In this document: positions 16,779-25,310 of the stretch, in pieces
Numbering within the stretch: position 1 is the first letter of the stretch
Layout: the number at the start of each line of letters is the position of its first letter
Assembly (NCBI GenBank): GCA_027347985.1
Contig: DAIEQH010000005.1
Location: forward strand, 1-32,682
Direction: 5' to 3'
Source: Candidatus Nomurabacteria bacterium
GTDB taxonomy: Bacteria; Patescibacteriota; Minisyncoccia; Phycocordibacterales; UBA9973
DNA: 32,682 nt
Made by a program: the position numbers and the translations under genes
Notes under the pieces: model-generated
Told to the model about the DNA's origin: nothing
The model's database searches: none
What the model saw: the letters and a program-made list of their open reading frames with translations, nothing else

Positions 16779-16979
16779 TTAATAAACTAAGTGGACTATG
16801 TCCAACTCTTTAATTATTGAGACACGTCTTTTTTTTGGAAGATCTGTCTCTTTTAAACTTTCTTTTAAAACTGATTTCAGCCCCTTCCCGTTTTCTACAG
16901 CTATTCTCACAGGATGCTCCTTATCGGGGAAAAAATCAGCCATTTTTTCTTTATACCAGGGTGGGTATTTGTGTACCAC
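16779..16979 (-). CDS. orphan 66 aa protein between fusA and tuf
   Basis: GTG start at 16979 with AGGAGG SD at 16985-16990; terminator-like hairpin downstream (16750-16771). Confidence 0.7.
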   Translation of the reverse strand: MVHKYPPWYKEKMADFFPDKEHPVRIAVENGKGLKSVLKESLKETDLPKKRRVSIIKELDIVHLVY

Positions 16980-17059
16980 AACATCCTCCTTTTAAAAAGG
17001 TAAATAAAAAAGCTAGTTTTCTAAAAATTAATGGTATTACTTTCAGAAAATTTGTCAAC

Positions 17060-17093
17060 AAAAAATTCCCGAGTATATACTCGGGAATTTTTT
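17060..17093 (-). terminator. terminator after fusA
   Basis: AAAAAATTCCCGAGTATATACTCGGGAATTTTTT, near-perfect stem and U-tract. Confidence 0.88.
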
Positions 17094-17118
17094 ATAGTAC
17101 TTCTATTTTCTAGAGTGT

Positions 17119-17160
17119 CTGCTACCCCAGAAGCAGAGCGAAGCTCGCTACGGGGCAGGC
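17119..17160. repeat. G/C-rich imperfect palindrome downstream of fusA
   Basis: CTGCTACCCCAGAAGCAGAGCGAAGCTCGCTACGGGGCAGGC: AGCGA-AGC-TCGCT core with outer CCCC/GGGG. Confidence 0.6.
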
Positions 17161-17171
17161 GTTATTTGGTA

Positions 17172-19322
17172 TTATTTACGAGATGAGATTATTACTTCAG
17201 CTACGTTTTGTGGGACTATGTCGTAGCGTAAAAATTCCATAGTGAAGGATGCGCGGCCTTCTGTCATAGAACGAAGTCCTGTCATGTATCCGAACATTTC
17301 AGAAAGAGGAACAATACCACGCAATACTTTGTTCATTCCTCGATCTTCCATGCCTTCAATGATTCCACGTTTTGAAGAAAGATTTCCTGTGATATCTCCC
17401 ATGAATTTTTCTGGAGTAACTACTTCAACTTTCATCATCGGTTCTAGAATAACTGGTTTTGCACGCTTACAAGCATCTTGAATAGCCATAGAAGCTGCGA
17501 TTTTGAAAGCCATTTCGTTAGAGTCCACTTCGTGATAACTACCATCCCAAAGTTCAACAGAAACATTAACCATTTTGAATCCTGCAAGCACTCCGCGGTC
17601 AAGACCTTCTTTAAATCCTTTTTCACAGGGAGCAATATATTCTTGTGGAATGACACCTCCTTTAATGGTATTTATAAATTCAAAACCATTTGCTCTCTTA
17701 GTATTCTTTGGCAAATCTTCCACTTCTTCTTTAGTTAGAGGAACCATCGGTTTAACTTTAATTTTAACGTGACCGTAGTTTCCGCGTCCGCCAGATTGTT
17801 TGATGTATTTACCTTCTGCATCTGCATTACTGGTGATGGTCTCACGGTAAGCTACTTGTGGTTTACCGACGTTAGCTTCAACGGTAAATTCTCTTTTCAT
17901 ACGATCCACAATAATTTCCAAATGAAGCTCTCCCATTCCAGCAATAATTGTCTCCCCCGTTTCTTGATCAGTACTAACTCTGAAAGTAGGGTCTTCTTGT
18001 GCAAGACGGTTTAAAGCCATGCCCATTTTTTCTTGGTCTGCTTTTGTCTTTGGTTCAATACGAAGTTGAATGACAGGTTCAGGGAAAACTATTCTATCTA
18101 GTTCAATAGGATGTTCTTCATCACAAATAGTATCGGAAGTGATAGTGTCTTTGAGCCCGACAGCAGCTGCTATTTCTCCAGCAAAAACTTTTTTCATTTC
18201 TTCTCGGTCGTTCGCATGCATACGGAGTATTCGTCCGATACGCTCTTTGTTGCGAGTGCGAGGATTGTAAATATAAGAACCAGCAGTCAGTGTTCCAGAA
18301 TAAACTCTAAAGAAAATAAGTTGTCCGACAAATGGATCTGTCGCAACTTTAAAGGCGAGAGCAGAGAAAGGTTCATCATCTGAAGCTTTTCTTATTATCG
18401 GTTCGTCATTGTTATCTGGATCTGTTCCTGTGACAGGAGGGATATCAAGAGGAGAAGGAAGATAGTCTACAACTCCATCCAAAACCAACTGAACCCCTTT
18501 ATTTTTCAAAGCAGAACCTGCATAAACTGGGAAAATTTCATTAGCGATAACTCCTTTTCTCAAAAGCTTTTTCAAAGTAGGAGCATCTGGAATCTTTCCT
18601 TCAAAATATTCATTCATGACAGCATCATCTTGTTCTACTATCTTTTCAATAAGTTCATGATGATATTTTTCTGCATCGGCTTTCATGTCTTCAGGGATTT
18701 CTTTTTCAACAACTTTATTTCCCATTTCTCCTTCAAAATAGAAAGCTTTCATGGTAAATAAATCCACAACGCCTTCATGTTTTTCTTCGAGACCGATAGG
18801 GATCTGCATGCGAACAGCTTTCTTGGTTAAACGATCCAAAATCGTAGCATAAGAATGTTCAAAAGATGCTCCCGTTCTATCTAGTTTATTCACAAAACAA
18901 ATACGAGGAACTTTCGCTTCGTCAGCATAACGCCAATTTGTTTCTGACTGAGGTTCTACTCCTGCTACTCCGTCGAAAACGACAACAGCGCCGTCTAAGA
19001 CACGGAGAGATCTTTTCACTTCAACGGTAAAATCTATGTGCCCAGGTGTATCAATAATATTAAAACGGTGTTTTTTACTTTTATCATTTAAGGCATAAGT
19101 AGGGGTCCAGAAACAAGTGACAGCAGCAGAAGTAATGGTGATGCCTCTTTCGCGCTCTTGTTCCATCCAATCTGTAACTGTCTCTCCGTCATGTACTTCT
19201 CCTATTTTATGAGAAACACCAGTATAAAAAAGCACGCGTTCTGTCGTGGTTGTTTTACCAGCATCAATGTGTGCAATAATTCCAATATTTCTAACTTTTT
19301 CTAGTGGATAGTCTCGTTCCAT
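17172..19322 (-). CDS. fusA: elongation factor G
   Basis: 716 aa; [74 protein letters not shown]. Confidence 0.99.
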   Translation of the reverse strand: MERDYPLEKVRNIGIIAHIDAGKTTTTERVLFYTGVSHKIGEVHDGETVTDWMEQERERGITITSAAVTCFWTPTYALNDKSKKHRFNIIDTPGHIDFTVEVKRSLRVLDGAVVVFDGVAGVEPQSETNWRYADEAKVPRICFVNKLDRTGASFEHSYATILDRLTKKAVRMQIPIGLEEKHEGVVDLFTMKAFYFEGEMGNKVVEKEIPEDMKADAEKYHHELIEKIVEQDDAVMNEYFEGKIPDAPTLKKLLRKGVIANEIFPVYAGSALKNKGVQLVLDGVVDYLPSPLDIPPVTGTDPDNNDEPIIRKASDDEPFSALAFKVATDPFVGQLIFFRVYSGTLTAGSYIYNPRTRNKERIGRILRMHANDREEMKKVFAGEIAAAVGLKDTITSDTICDEEHPIELDRIVFPEPVIQLRIEPKTKADQEKMGMALNRLAQEDPTFRVSTDQETGETIIAGMGELHLEIIVDRMKREFTVEANVGKPQVAYRETITSNADAEGKYIKQSGGRGNYGHVKIKVKPMVPLTKEEVEDLPKNTKRANGFEFINTIKGGVIPQEYIAPCEKGFKEGLDRGVLAGFKMVNVSVELWDGSYHEVDSNEMAFKIAASMAIQDACKRAKPVILEPMMKVEVVTPEKFMGDITGNLSSKRGIIEGMEDRGMNKVLRGIVPLSEMFGYMTGLRSMTEGRASFTMEFLRYDIVPQNVAEVIISSRK

Positions 19323-19331
19323 ATAAATATT

Positions 19332-19802
19332 TTACCAAGCAAAGTGGGCAAAAGCTTTGTTAGCTTCAGCCATTTTATGAGTATCTTCTTTCTTTTTAAT
19401 AGCAGCTCCTTCATTCTTGGAAGCAGCAATCAATTCATCGGCAAGTTTCAAATGCATAGGACGTCCCTTTCCTTTACGAGCAGCGTCACGAATCCATCGC
19501 ATTGCAAGAGCAAGACGTCTCTCAGGACGAACTTCTCTTGGTACTTGATAGTTTGCTCCTCCGATTCTCTTTGAGCGAACTTCTGTTAATGGTCCAGCAT
19601 TTTTCATAGCTAAATCAAAAACTTCAAGCGGATTTGGATTGCCTGTTTTTTCTTTGATAACATCAAGAGCTTTATACATTATTTTTCTAGAAGTTTCTTT
19701 CTTTCCAGACCACATAACGTAATTTATAAATTTCTCCAATTTTTGAGAATTGTAGACGAAATCTGGGTTGACTATGTTTCTATTGTTTACTTTGCGTCGC
19801 AT
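19332..19802 (-). CDS. rpsG: 30S ribosomal protein S7
   Basis: [35 protein letters not shown] ... [36 protein letters not shown]. Confidence 0.97.
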   Translation of the reverse strand: MRRKVNNRNIVNPDFVYNSQKLEKFINYVMWSGKKETSRKIMYKALDVIKEKTGNPNPLEVFDLAMKNAGPLTEVRSKRIGGANYQVPREVRPERRLALAMRWIRDAARKGKGRPMHLKLADELIAASKNEGAAIKKKEDTHKMAEANKAFAHFAW

Positions 19803-19810
19803 ATTTTTAT

Positions 19811-19878
19811 TAGGCTTTAGGCCTTAGGCTCTGGGCTCTAGCTTTTGATTTGCTAATGCCTAGGGCCTAGTGCCTAGA
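19811..19878. repeat. 7-nt periodic TAGGCTN ... GCCTAGN repeat, locus B (inverted arms)
   Basis: taggctt|taggcct|taggctc|tgggctc|tagcttt ... gcctagg|gcctagt|gcctaga between rpsL and rpsG. Confidence 0.85.
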
Positions 19879-19890
19879 TACCTGTATTAA

Positions 19891-20313
19891 TTACTTCTTT
19901 GCTTCTTTTGGTCTCTTATTTCCGTAAAGAGATCGCCCTTGTCTTCTCTTCTCAACTCCTTGAGTGTCTAGCACTCCGCGAACAATGTGATATCTAACCC
20001 CAATTAAGTCTTTCACACGTCCTCCGCGGAGCATGACGACTGAGTGTTCTTGCAAGTTATGACCTTCACCTGGAATATAAGCCGTGACTTCCATGCCGTT
20101 GGTCAAGCGAACTCTGGCGATCTTTCGGAGAGCGGAGTTTGGCTTTTTAGGAGTAGTGGTAGAAACTTTCGTGCAGACGCCTCTTTTGAAAGGAGAAGCG
20201 GAAAATACTGGTCTATTTTTCAAAACGTTAAATCCGCGCGCCAAAGCAACCGTTTTTGATTTGGCTTTAGTCTTAATTCTATTCTTTTTAATTAATTGGT
20301 TGATTGTTGGCAT
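19891..20313 (-). CDS. rpsL: 30S ribosomal protein S12
   Basis: [12 protein letters not shown]...[70 protein letters not shown]. Confidence 0.99.
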   Translation of the reverse strand: MPTINQLIKKNRIKTKAKSKTVALARGFNVLKNRPVFSASPFKRGVCTKVSTTTPKKPNSALRKIARVRLTNGMEVTAYIPGEGHNLQEHSVVMLRGGRVKDLIGVRYHIVRGVLDTQGVEKRRQGRSLYGNKRPKEAKK

Positions 20314-20322
20314 AATTTTATA

Positions 20323-20350
20323 CAGGCTTTAGGCTTCTAGGCGTTAGCTG
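20323..20350. repeat. 7-nt periodic TAGGCTT repeat, locus C
   Basis: caggctt|taggctt|ctaggcg|ttagctg upstream of rpsL. Confidence 0.7.
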
Positions 20351-20368
20351 AACCCAAAACTAAAACAA

Positions 20369-20386
20369 AAGAGTCCAAAGACTCTT
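20369..20386 (-). terminator. terminator of the M50 protease gene
   Basis: AAGAGTC-TTTG-GACTCTT followed by TTGTTTT. Confidence 0.65.
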
Positions 20387-20410
20387 AGAAAGAATATAAT
20401 ACAAAAATAA

Positions 20411-21022
20411 TCAAATTGCAAGTCCTGTGATAAGCCCATATAAACTAGTCATTATCGGATATAAACTATCCGCAAAGAAAAAGATAAAAACAACTATTAA
20501 AATAAGAGAATATTGTTCAAGAAAGACAATTAGAGAGTAAAAAGAAACTGGCAGAAGTGAAAAAAGTATCTTTGAACCATCAAGAGGGGGAATAGGGACA
20601 AGGTTAAAAATGGCTAGTCCGAGGTTTACTAGAACAATTGAAGAAATTATAAAAACAAATTTGTCTGGCACAGCGCTATTTATAGAGAAACGCAAAATAA
20701 GTCCAAATAAAACTGCAATAAATAAATTTGCTAAAACACCAGCGGAAGCAACTGCAATCGTTCCCCATTTCTTATTTGTCAGATTAGCTGGATTATAAGG
20801 CACAGGTTTTGCCCAACCAAACATAAATGGAGAATGTGACAAAATAAGAAGCCCAGGTAAAATTATAGAACCAAATAAATCTAAATGTTTCAGAGGATTT
20901 AGAGTCAGACGTCCTGCATAGAGAGCCGTCTTGTCGCCAAAACGCAAGGCAACAAAACCATGAGAAACCTCATGAATGACGACTGACATTATAAGTATCG
21001 CTATAAAAAAAATTGTATCCAT
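20411..21022 (-). CDS. site-2 protease / peptidase M50 family membrane metalloprotease
   Basis: 203 aa; SVVIHEVSHGFVALRFGDKTALYAGRLTLNPLKHLD (HExxH) and IFNLVPIPPLDGSKIL (NPxPxLDG-like); multiple TM segments. Confidence 0.85.
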   Translation of the reverse strand: MDTIFFIAILIMSVVIHEVSHGFVALRFGDKTALYAGRLTLNPLKHLDLFGSIILPGLLILSHSPFMFGWAKPVPYNPANLTNKKWGTIAVASAGVLANLFIAVLFGLILRFSINSAVPDKFVFIISSIVLVNLGLAIFNLVPIPPLDGSKILFSLLPVSFYSLIVFLEQYSLILIVVFIFFFADSLYPIMTSLYGLITGLAI

Positions 21023-21024
21023 TT

Positions 21025-21061
21025 TAGCTAGAGCCTAGAGCCTAGTTGCCTAAAGCCTAGT
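21025..21061. repeat. 7-nt periodic GCCTAGN repeat, locus D
   Basis: tagctagagcctagagcctagttgcctaaagcctagt in the divergent M50/rpmB intergenic. Confidence 0.8.
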
Positions 21062-21088
21062 TCTATGATAGCATACAGGGACTACATT

Positions 21089-21337
21089 ATGAAAACATGT
21101 GCAATATCAAAAAAGGGTTCAATAGTTGGTGGCGGGTACTCAAACAGAACTCGTGCTACTAAATTCAACCCAACAGGCAGAGTCAGAAAGTATCCAAATC
21201 TCCAGAAGAAGAGAGTCTTCGTGCCTGAATTAAATAAAACTATAAACATTGAAGTCTCCACTCGTGGCATGCGTACCATGACCAAAAATGGTGTTTATAA
21301 AACTCTCCTCAAAGCCGGCCTCGTAAAAGCAAAATAA
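21089..21337 (+). CDS. rpmB: 50S ribosomal protein L28
   Basis: MKTCAISKKGSIVGGGYSNRTRATKFNPTGRVRKYPNLQKKRVFVPELNKTINIEVSTRGMRTM; start at internal MKTCAIS. Confidence 0.88.
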   Translation: MKTCAISKKGSIVGGGYSNRTRATKFNPTGRVRKYPNLQKKRVFVPELNKTINIEVSTRGMRTMTKNGVYKTLLKAGLVKAK

Positions 21338-21346
21338 ATCTAAACT

Positions 21347-21374
21347 AAAAAATCCCCCATCTGGGGGATTTTTT
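21347..21374 (+). terminator. terminator of rpmB, bidirectional with the helicase
   Basis: AAAAAATCCCCCATCTGGGGGATTTTTT. Confidence 0.9.
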
Positions 21375-21384
21375 TTATTATTAT

Positions 21385-22659
21385 TTACACAAAAGTCAAA
21401 GCTATTCCCTTCTTGCCAGAACGGCCAGTACGGCCGATGCGATGCACATAAGTATCGTAAGTTTGCGGAACATCATAGTTGATGACGTGCGTCACATCTG
21501 GGATATCAAGTCCTCGAGCTGCGACATCTGTCGCAATTAATATATTTATTTGATCTTTTTTAAATTGTTCCAAGGTGCGAATACGTTCACGACTTCTTTT
21601 GTCGCCATGAATACAGCCCACTTTAAAGCCCATATGTGAAAGCTCTTTAGTGAGAGTATCCACGCTGTGTTTCATTTCTCTGAAAATCAAAACTTTATTT
21701 GAACCTTCTTTTTTTAATACTTCATGTAACTTTTCCAGCTTCTCTTCTTTACTTCTTGTGTGAATGACGTCTTGGTCAATATTTTTTGCTGTTTCTCCAG
21801 AAATGACGGAAATAAAAACTGGTTCTTTAAGAAATTCTGTTGTTAACTTTTTTACTTCAGGAGAAAGAGTTGCGGAAAAGAAAAGCGTTTGACGATTTTC
21901 TTTAGGAACTTTTCCAAGTATGAAAACCATATCGTCACGGAATCCCATATCAAGCATTCTATCCGCTTCATCAAGTACCACAGAATGACAAGTAGATAAA
22001 TCTAAAACTTTTCTCATTATTAAATCTTTTATTCGTCCTGGTGTACCAATGACGAAAGAGACCCCCCTTTTTATTTCCCCTATTTGTCTCATTATAGGAA
22101 GTCCACCGACACAAGAAACAGAAAAAATTCCTAAACCGAAAGCGAGCATTTTAAAATCGGAATCTATTTGCATAGCGAGTTCTCTGGTCGGAGCCATGAT
22201 CAAAACAACCTCTCTTTTATTTTGTCCTTTGGTTTTAACAATCTTTTCAATTAAAGGAAGAATAAAAGCTGCTGTCTTTCCTGTGCCAGTATTAGCCATA
22301 CCGAAAACATCTTTGCCTTCCAATACAGAAGGAATCGCCTGATCTTGAATCGGCCTTGGATTTATAAATCCTGCTCTCGCTATATTTTTATGAATTTGAG
22401 TGTCAAAAGGAAAATCAATAAAAGTGTGTTTGGAAACATAAGCCTTCTCTTCTACGTGTTCGCCTTTTTTAATAAAACGAGAAAAATCTATGCGCTCAGA
22501 AAAACCTCTCTTTTTAGAACGGCTATTATTTCTTTTAAACTTACTGCTAGCGAATTTGCGAACAGATTTATCAGAAAATTTGTGGGCAGGTTTTGGTTTT
22601 GAACCAAATTTAGAATGCCCAAATTTCTTCGGTTTTGATACGATATTATTTTTGTACAT
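21385..22659 (-). CDS. DEAD-box RNA helicase with basic N-terminal extension
   Basis: 424 aa; PIQDQAIPSVLEGKDVFGMANTGTGKTAAFILPL, VLDEADRMLDMGF, FFSATLS, HRIGRTGRSGKKG. Confidence 0.96.
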   Translation of the reverse strand: MYKNNIVSKPKKFGHSKFGSKPKPAHKFSDKSVRKFASSKFKRNNSRSKKRGFSERIDFSRFIKKGEHVEEKAYVSKHTFIDFPFDTQIHKNIARAGFINPRPIQDQAIPSVLEGKDVFGMANTGTGKTAAFILPLIEKIVKTKGQNKREVVLIMAPTRELAMQIDSDFKMLAFGLGIFSVSCVGGLPIMRQIGEIKRGVSFVIGTPGRIKDLIMRKVLDLSTCHSVVLDEADRMLDMGFRDDMVFILGKVPKENRQTLFFSATLSPEVKKLTTEFLKEPVFISVISGETAKNIDQDVIHTRSKEEKLEKLHEVLKKEGSNKVLIFREMKHSVDTLTKELSHMGFKVGCIHGDKRSRERIRTLEQFKKDQINILIATDVAARGLDIPDVTHVINYDVPQTYDTYVHRIGRTGRSGKKGIALTFV

Positions 22660-22703
22660 AATGGGTCACTCCCAATATGTATATAGTCGAGAATGATGTT
22701 TAA

Positions 22704-22732
22704 AGAATAGCATTTTTGCTATATTTTGTCAA
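22704..22732 (-). promoter_or_regulatory. promoter of the DEAD-box helicase gene
   Basis: TTGACA-17-TATTCT with an ATAGCA-AAAA-TGCTAT inverted repeat overlapping spacer and -10. Confidence 0.7.
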
Positions 22733-22734
22733 CT

Positions 22735-22762
22735 TTGTGAAGCATCTCGTAAAAGATATAAT
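22735..22762 (+). promoter_or_regulatory. promoter of thyA
   Basis: TTGTGA-16-TATAAT with only 8 nt to the thyA ATG. Confidence 0.6.
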
Positions 22763-22770
22763 AGACTGAC

Positions 22771-23643
22771 ATGAAAGCTTATTTAGATATCGTAAAAAAC
22801 GTTTTGGAAAACGGAGTAAAAATTGAAACCCGCCAAGGTATTCCCGCCTATACAATTGCTGGTGCTATTTTTGAACACGACATGTCTAAAGGCTTTCCAT
22901 TACTTACAACAAAAAAAGTTCCACTCCGTCTCATTGCAACTGAATTAGAATTTTTTATAAATGGAATTACAGACAAACAATGGCTTATTGAACGCAATAA
23001 TCATATTTGGGATGAATGGGCAAAGCCCCAAAAAGCTCCTTATGGACATGATGAGACTTCAAAGAAAAAAATGTTAGAAGAAAGAGACTTGGGTCCAATC
23101 TATGGTTTTCAATGGAGACATTTCAATGCACCATATACAAACTATGATTCAGATTACAACGGAAAAGGAATTGATCAATTAAAAAAAATAGTTGAAACAT
23201 TAAAAACAAACCCACGCGACAGAAGAATGATAGTAAGTGCATGGAATCCTATTCAATTTGAAGAAATGGCGCTTCCTCCTTGTCATTATTCTTTTCAAAT
23301 AACAACTATCGGCGACAAATTAAACTTAATGTGGAACCAGCGTTCTGTAGACACAATGTTGGGTCTTCCTTTTAATATAGCAAGCTACGCTCTTCTTCTT
23401 CACCTGCTTGCAAAAGAAACTGGTTTTAAAGAAGGAAAACTTGTCGGATTTTTGGCCGATGTGCATATTTTTGAAAATCATGTGGATGGAGCAAAAGAAC
23501 AACTTTCTCGTGACCCAAACAAATATCCGTTACCTAAAATAGAAACAGAAAATTGGAAATCCATCTTTGATTGGAAAAACACTGACACAAAACTTTTAGA
23601 TTATCAAAGCTACGACAGAATACCTTTTGAAATAGCAATATAA
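22771..23643 (+). CDS. thyA: thymidylate synthase
   Basis: 290 aa; GFPLLTTKKVPLRLIATELEFFINGITD, RRMIVSAWNPIQFEEMALPPCHYSFQI, WNQRSVDTMLGLPFNIASYALLLHLLA. Confidence 0.97.
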   Translation: MKAYLDIVKNVLENGVKIETRQGIPAYTIAGAIFEHDMSKGFPLLTTKKVPLRLIATELEFFINGITDKQWLIERNNHIWDEWAKPQKAPYGHDETSKKKMLEERDLGPIYGFQWRHFNAPYTNYDSDYNGKGIDQLKKIVETLKTNPRDRRMIVSAWNPIQFEEMALPPCHYSFQITTIGDKLNLMWNQRSVDTMLGLPFNIASYALLLHLLAKETGFKEGKLVGFLADVHIFENHVDGAKEQLSRDPNKYPLPKIETENWKSIFDWKNTDTKLLDYQSYDRIPFEIAI

Positions 23644-23646
23644 ATT

Positions 23647-24144
23647 ATGATATCAATCATCTCAGCTATCGGTAAAAATAATGAGATAGGAAAAAAGAAT
23701 GAGCTTCTTTGGAATTTGCCTGCCGATATGAAGCATTTTAAAGAAACAACATCGGGACACACAGTAATAATGGGACAAAAGACCTTTGAAAGTATTGGGC
23801 GTCCCCTTCCCAAGAGAAGAAATATCGTTTTAACATTAGATAAAAATTTTAATAGAGAAGGGATAGAGATAGTTCATTCAATAGAAGAACTTGATGCATT
23901 ATTAGAAAAAACTTCTACTCCGGAAGAAGAAAATTTCATTATTGGAGGAGGAATGATTTATAAATTATTTATAGATAAAGCAGACAAACTTTATATCACT
24001 CACGTAGACGCTTCTTTCCCTGATGCAGATACATTTTTCCCGGAAATTATCCCAATTGTATTTTTGGAAACTTCCAGAGAAGAACATAAAAAAGACGAAC
24101 AAAATGCATATGATTATGCTTTCGTCACTTATACTAGATTCTAA
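23647..24144 (+). CDS. folA: dihydrofolate reductase
   Basis: 165 aa; MISIISAIGKNNEIGKKNELLWNLPADMKHFKETTSGHTVIMGQKTFESIGRPLPKRRNIVLT, IIGGGMIYKLF. Confidence 0.95.
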   Translation: MISIISAIGKNNEIGKKNELLWNLPADMKHFKETTSGHTVIMGQKTFESIGRPLPKRRNIVLTLDKNFNREGIEIVHSIEELDALLEKTSTPEEENFIIGGGMIYKLFIDKADKLYITHVDASFPDADTFFPEIIPIVFLETSREEHKKDEQNAYDYAFVTYTRF

Positions 24145-24149
24145 AATAA

Positions 24150-24716
24150 CTAAGAAATCTTCTTAATTGTTTCGTCTACTTGTTTATATAAATCTTCAAA
24201 AGTTCCGTTATTTTCAAAGACATAATCTGCCATTCCAATACACTTGGACAAGTTCTGTTTATTAGGATCATCTGACTTCATTTCGGTCTCTTCTTGTTCA
24301 ATAAATTTTTCAAAACTAACATCATCGCTTTGCACATTTTTTCTTTTCTGAACTCGGTCATACCTTGTTTTTTGTTCGGCATTTATAGCAAATAAATAGA
24401 ATTTACCTTTTTTTCTAAGAGATTCAATTTCACCAGCGGTTCTCAAACTTTCCAAGACACAACTTTTGCTAGAATTCTGAGCCATTTTAAAAAGCTCTTC
24501 AGCAACATAACTTGGTCCATAATTTTTTCTAAGGTCATTACCAATCAAGACCATGTTATCTCTTGTTATTGGAAGTCCTCTTTTTTCTATCTCTTTATTT
24601 ATAACATCTTCTCTCGCGGAAAAATGAACAAAATCTTTGTTTTTTACAAGATAGTCAACAATAGTTCCTTTCCCAGCACCAAGTGTTCCAGTTATCCCAA
24701 TAATAATTTTTGTCAT
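24150..24716 (-). CDS. AAA/P-loop nucleotide kinase-like protein
   Basis: 188 aa; IGITGTLGAGKGTIVDYL Walker A; start lies 2 nt after the dCMP deaminase stop. Confidence 0.65.
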   Translation of the reverse strand: MTKIIIGITGTLGAGKGTIVDYLVKNKDFVHFSAREDVINKEIEKRGLPITRDNMVLIGNDLRKNYGPSYVAEELFKMAQNSSKSCVLESLRTAGEIESLRKKGKFYLFAINAEQKTRYDRVQKRKNVQSDDVSFEKFIEQEETEMKSDDPNKQNLSKCIGMADYVFENNGTFEDLYKQVDETIKKIS

Positions 24717-24718
24717 GA

Positions 24719-25243
24719 TTAAAATTTTGGTATCTTATTACCCCACATCTCTTTTAAATAACTTTTACCACTGACATTATGACAATCAACTTCAGGCGAA
24801 GACAGTAACATTCTAGTAATAGCTTCATTTGTTATAGAAGTGGTCATTGACTGTGCAACATTATTTACCTTGCTTTCAACAACAGGATTCTTATATATAA
24901 TTTTTTTAATACCGGCTTGGATGACGTGCTTCAAACAATTTTCACAAGGAGCATATAGACTATACAAAGTGCAACCTTCTAAATCTCTTCTAGAAAAAAT
25001 AATGGCATTCATTTCTGCATGAATAACTAAGTGATATTTAATGGGTCTTTCTTGAGACATTTTCTTTTCATCACAACCACTCATAAAACCATTGTAACCA
25101 AAAGATATGGGTCTTTTTTTACCATCAACTATTACACAACCAGTCTTTGTAGATGGATCTTTTGATTTTTTAGCTACTTGTTCAGCTATATTTATAAAAT
25201 ACTCGTCCCAAGTTAAACCACTACTTTTTGTCTCTTTTTTCAT
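24719..25243 (-). CDS. dCMP deaminase family protein
   Basis: DPSTKTGCVIVDGKKRPISFGYNGF, HAEMNAI, APCENCLKHVIQAGIKKIIY (HAE + PCxxC). Start placed at MKKETKSSG. Confidence 0.88.
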   Translation of the reverse strand: MKKETKSSGLTWDEYFINIAEQVAKKSKDPSTKTGCVIVDGKKRPISFGYNGFMSGCDEKKMSQERPIKYHLVIHAEMNAIIFSRRDLEGCTLYSLYAPCENCLKHVIQAGIKKIIYKNPVVESKVNNVAQSMTTSITNEAITRMLLSSPEVDCHNVSGKSYLKEMWGNKIPKF

Positions 25244-25249
25244 AGGTCT

Positions 25250-25255
25250 ATTATA
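25250..25255 (-). promoter_or_regulatory. -10 box of the dCMP deaminase gene
   Basis: Consensus TATAAT 6 nt before the ATG; TTGGCT 16 nt upstream lies in a terminator arm. Confidence 0.6.
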
Positions 25256-25268
25256 CACTGTCAAAAAT

Positions 25269-25300
25269 AAAAGCCAACGTTCATAAAACTGTTGGCTTTT
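25269..25300 (-). terminator. terminator-like hairpin between dCMP deaminase and HD genes
   Basis: AAAAGCCAAC ... GTTGGCTTTT, 10-bp perfect arms. Confidence 0.85.
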
Positions 25301-25310
25301 AATTGAAAAA

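Noticed and set aside
17444-18383. Cluster of small ORFs on both strands inside fusA
   Set aside because: All lie within fusA; no SD, promoter or recognisable product.
19811-19878. CRISPR-like array
   Set aside because: Units are 7 nt with no spacers and no cas genes; it is a short periodic repeat.
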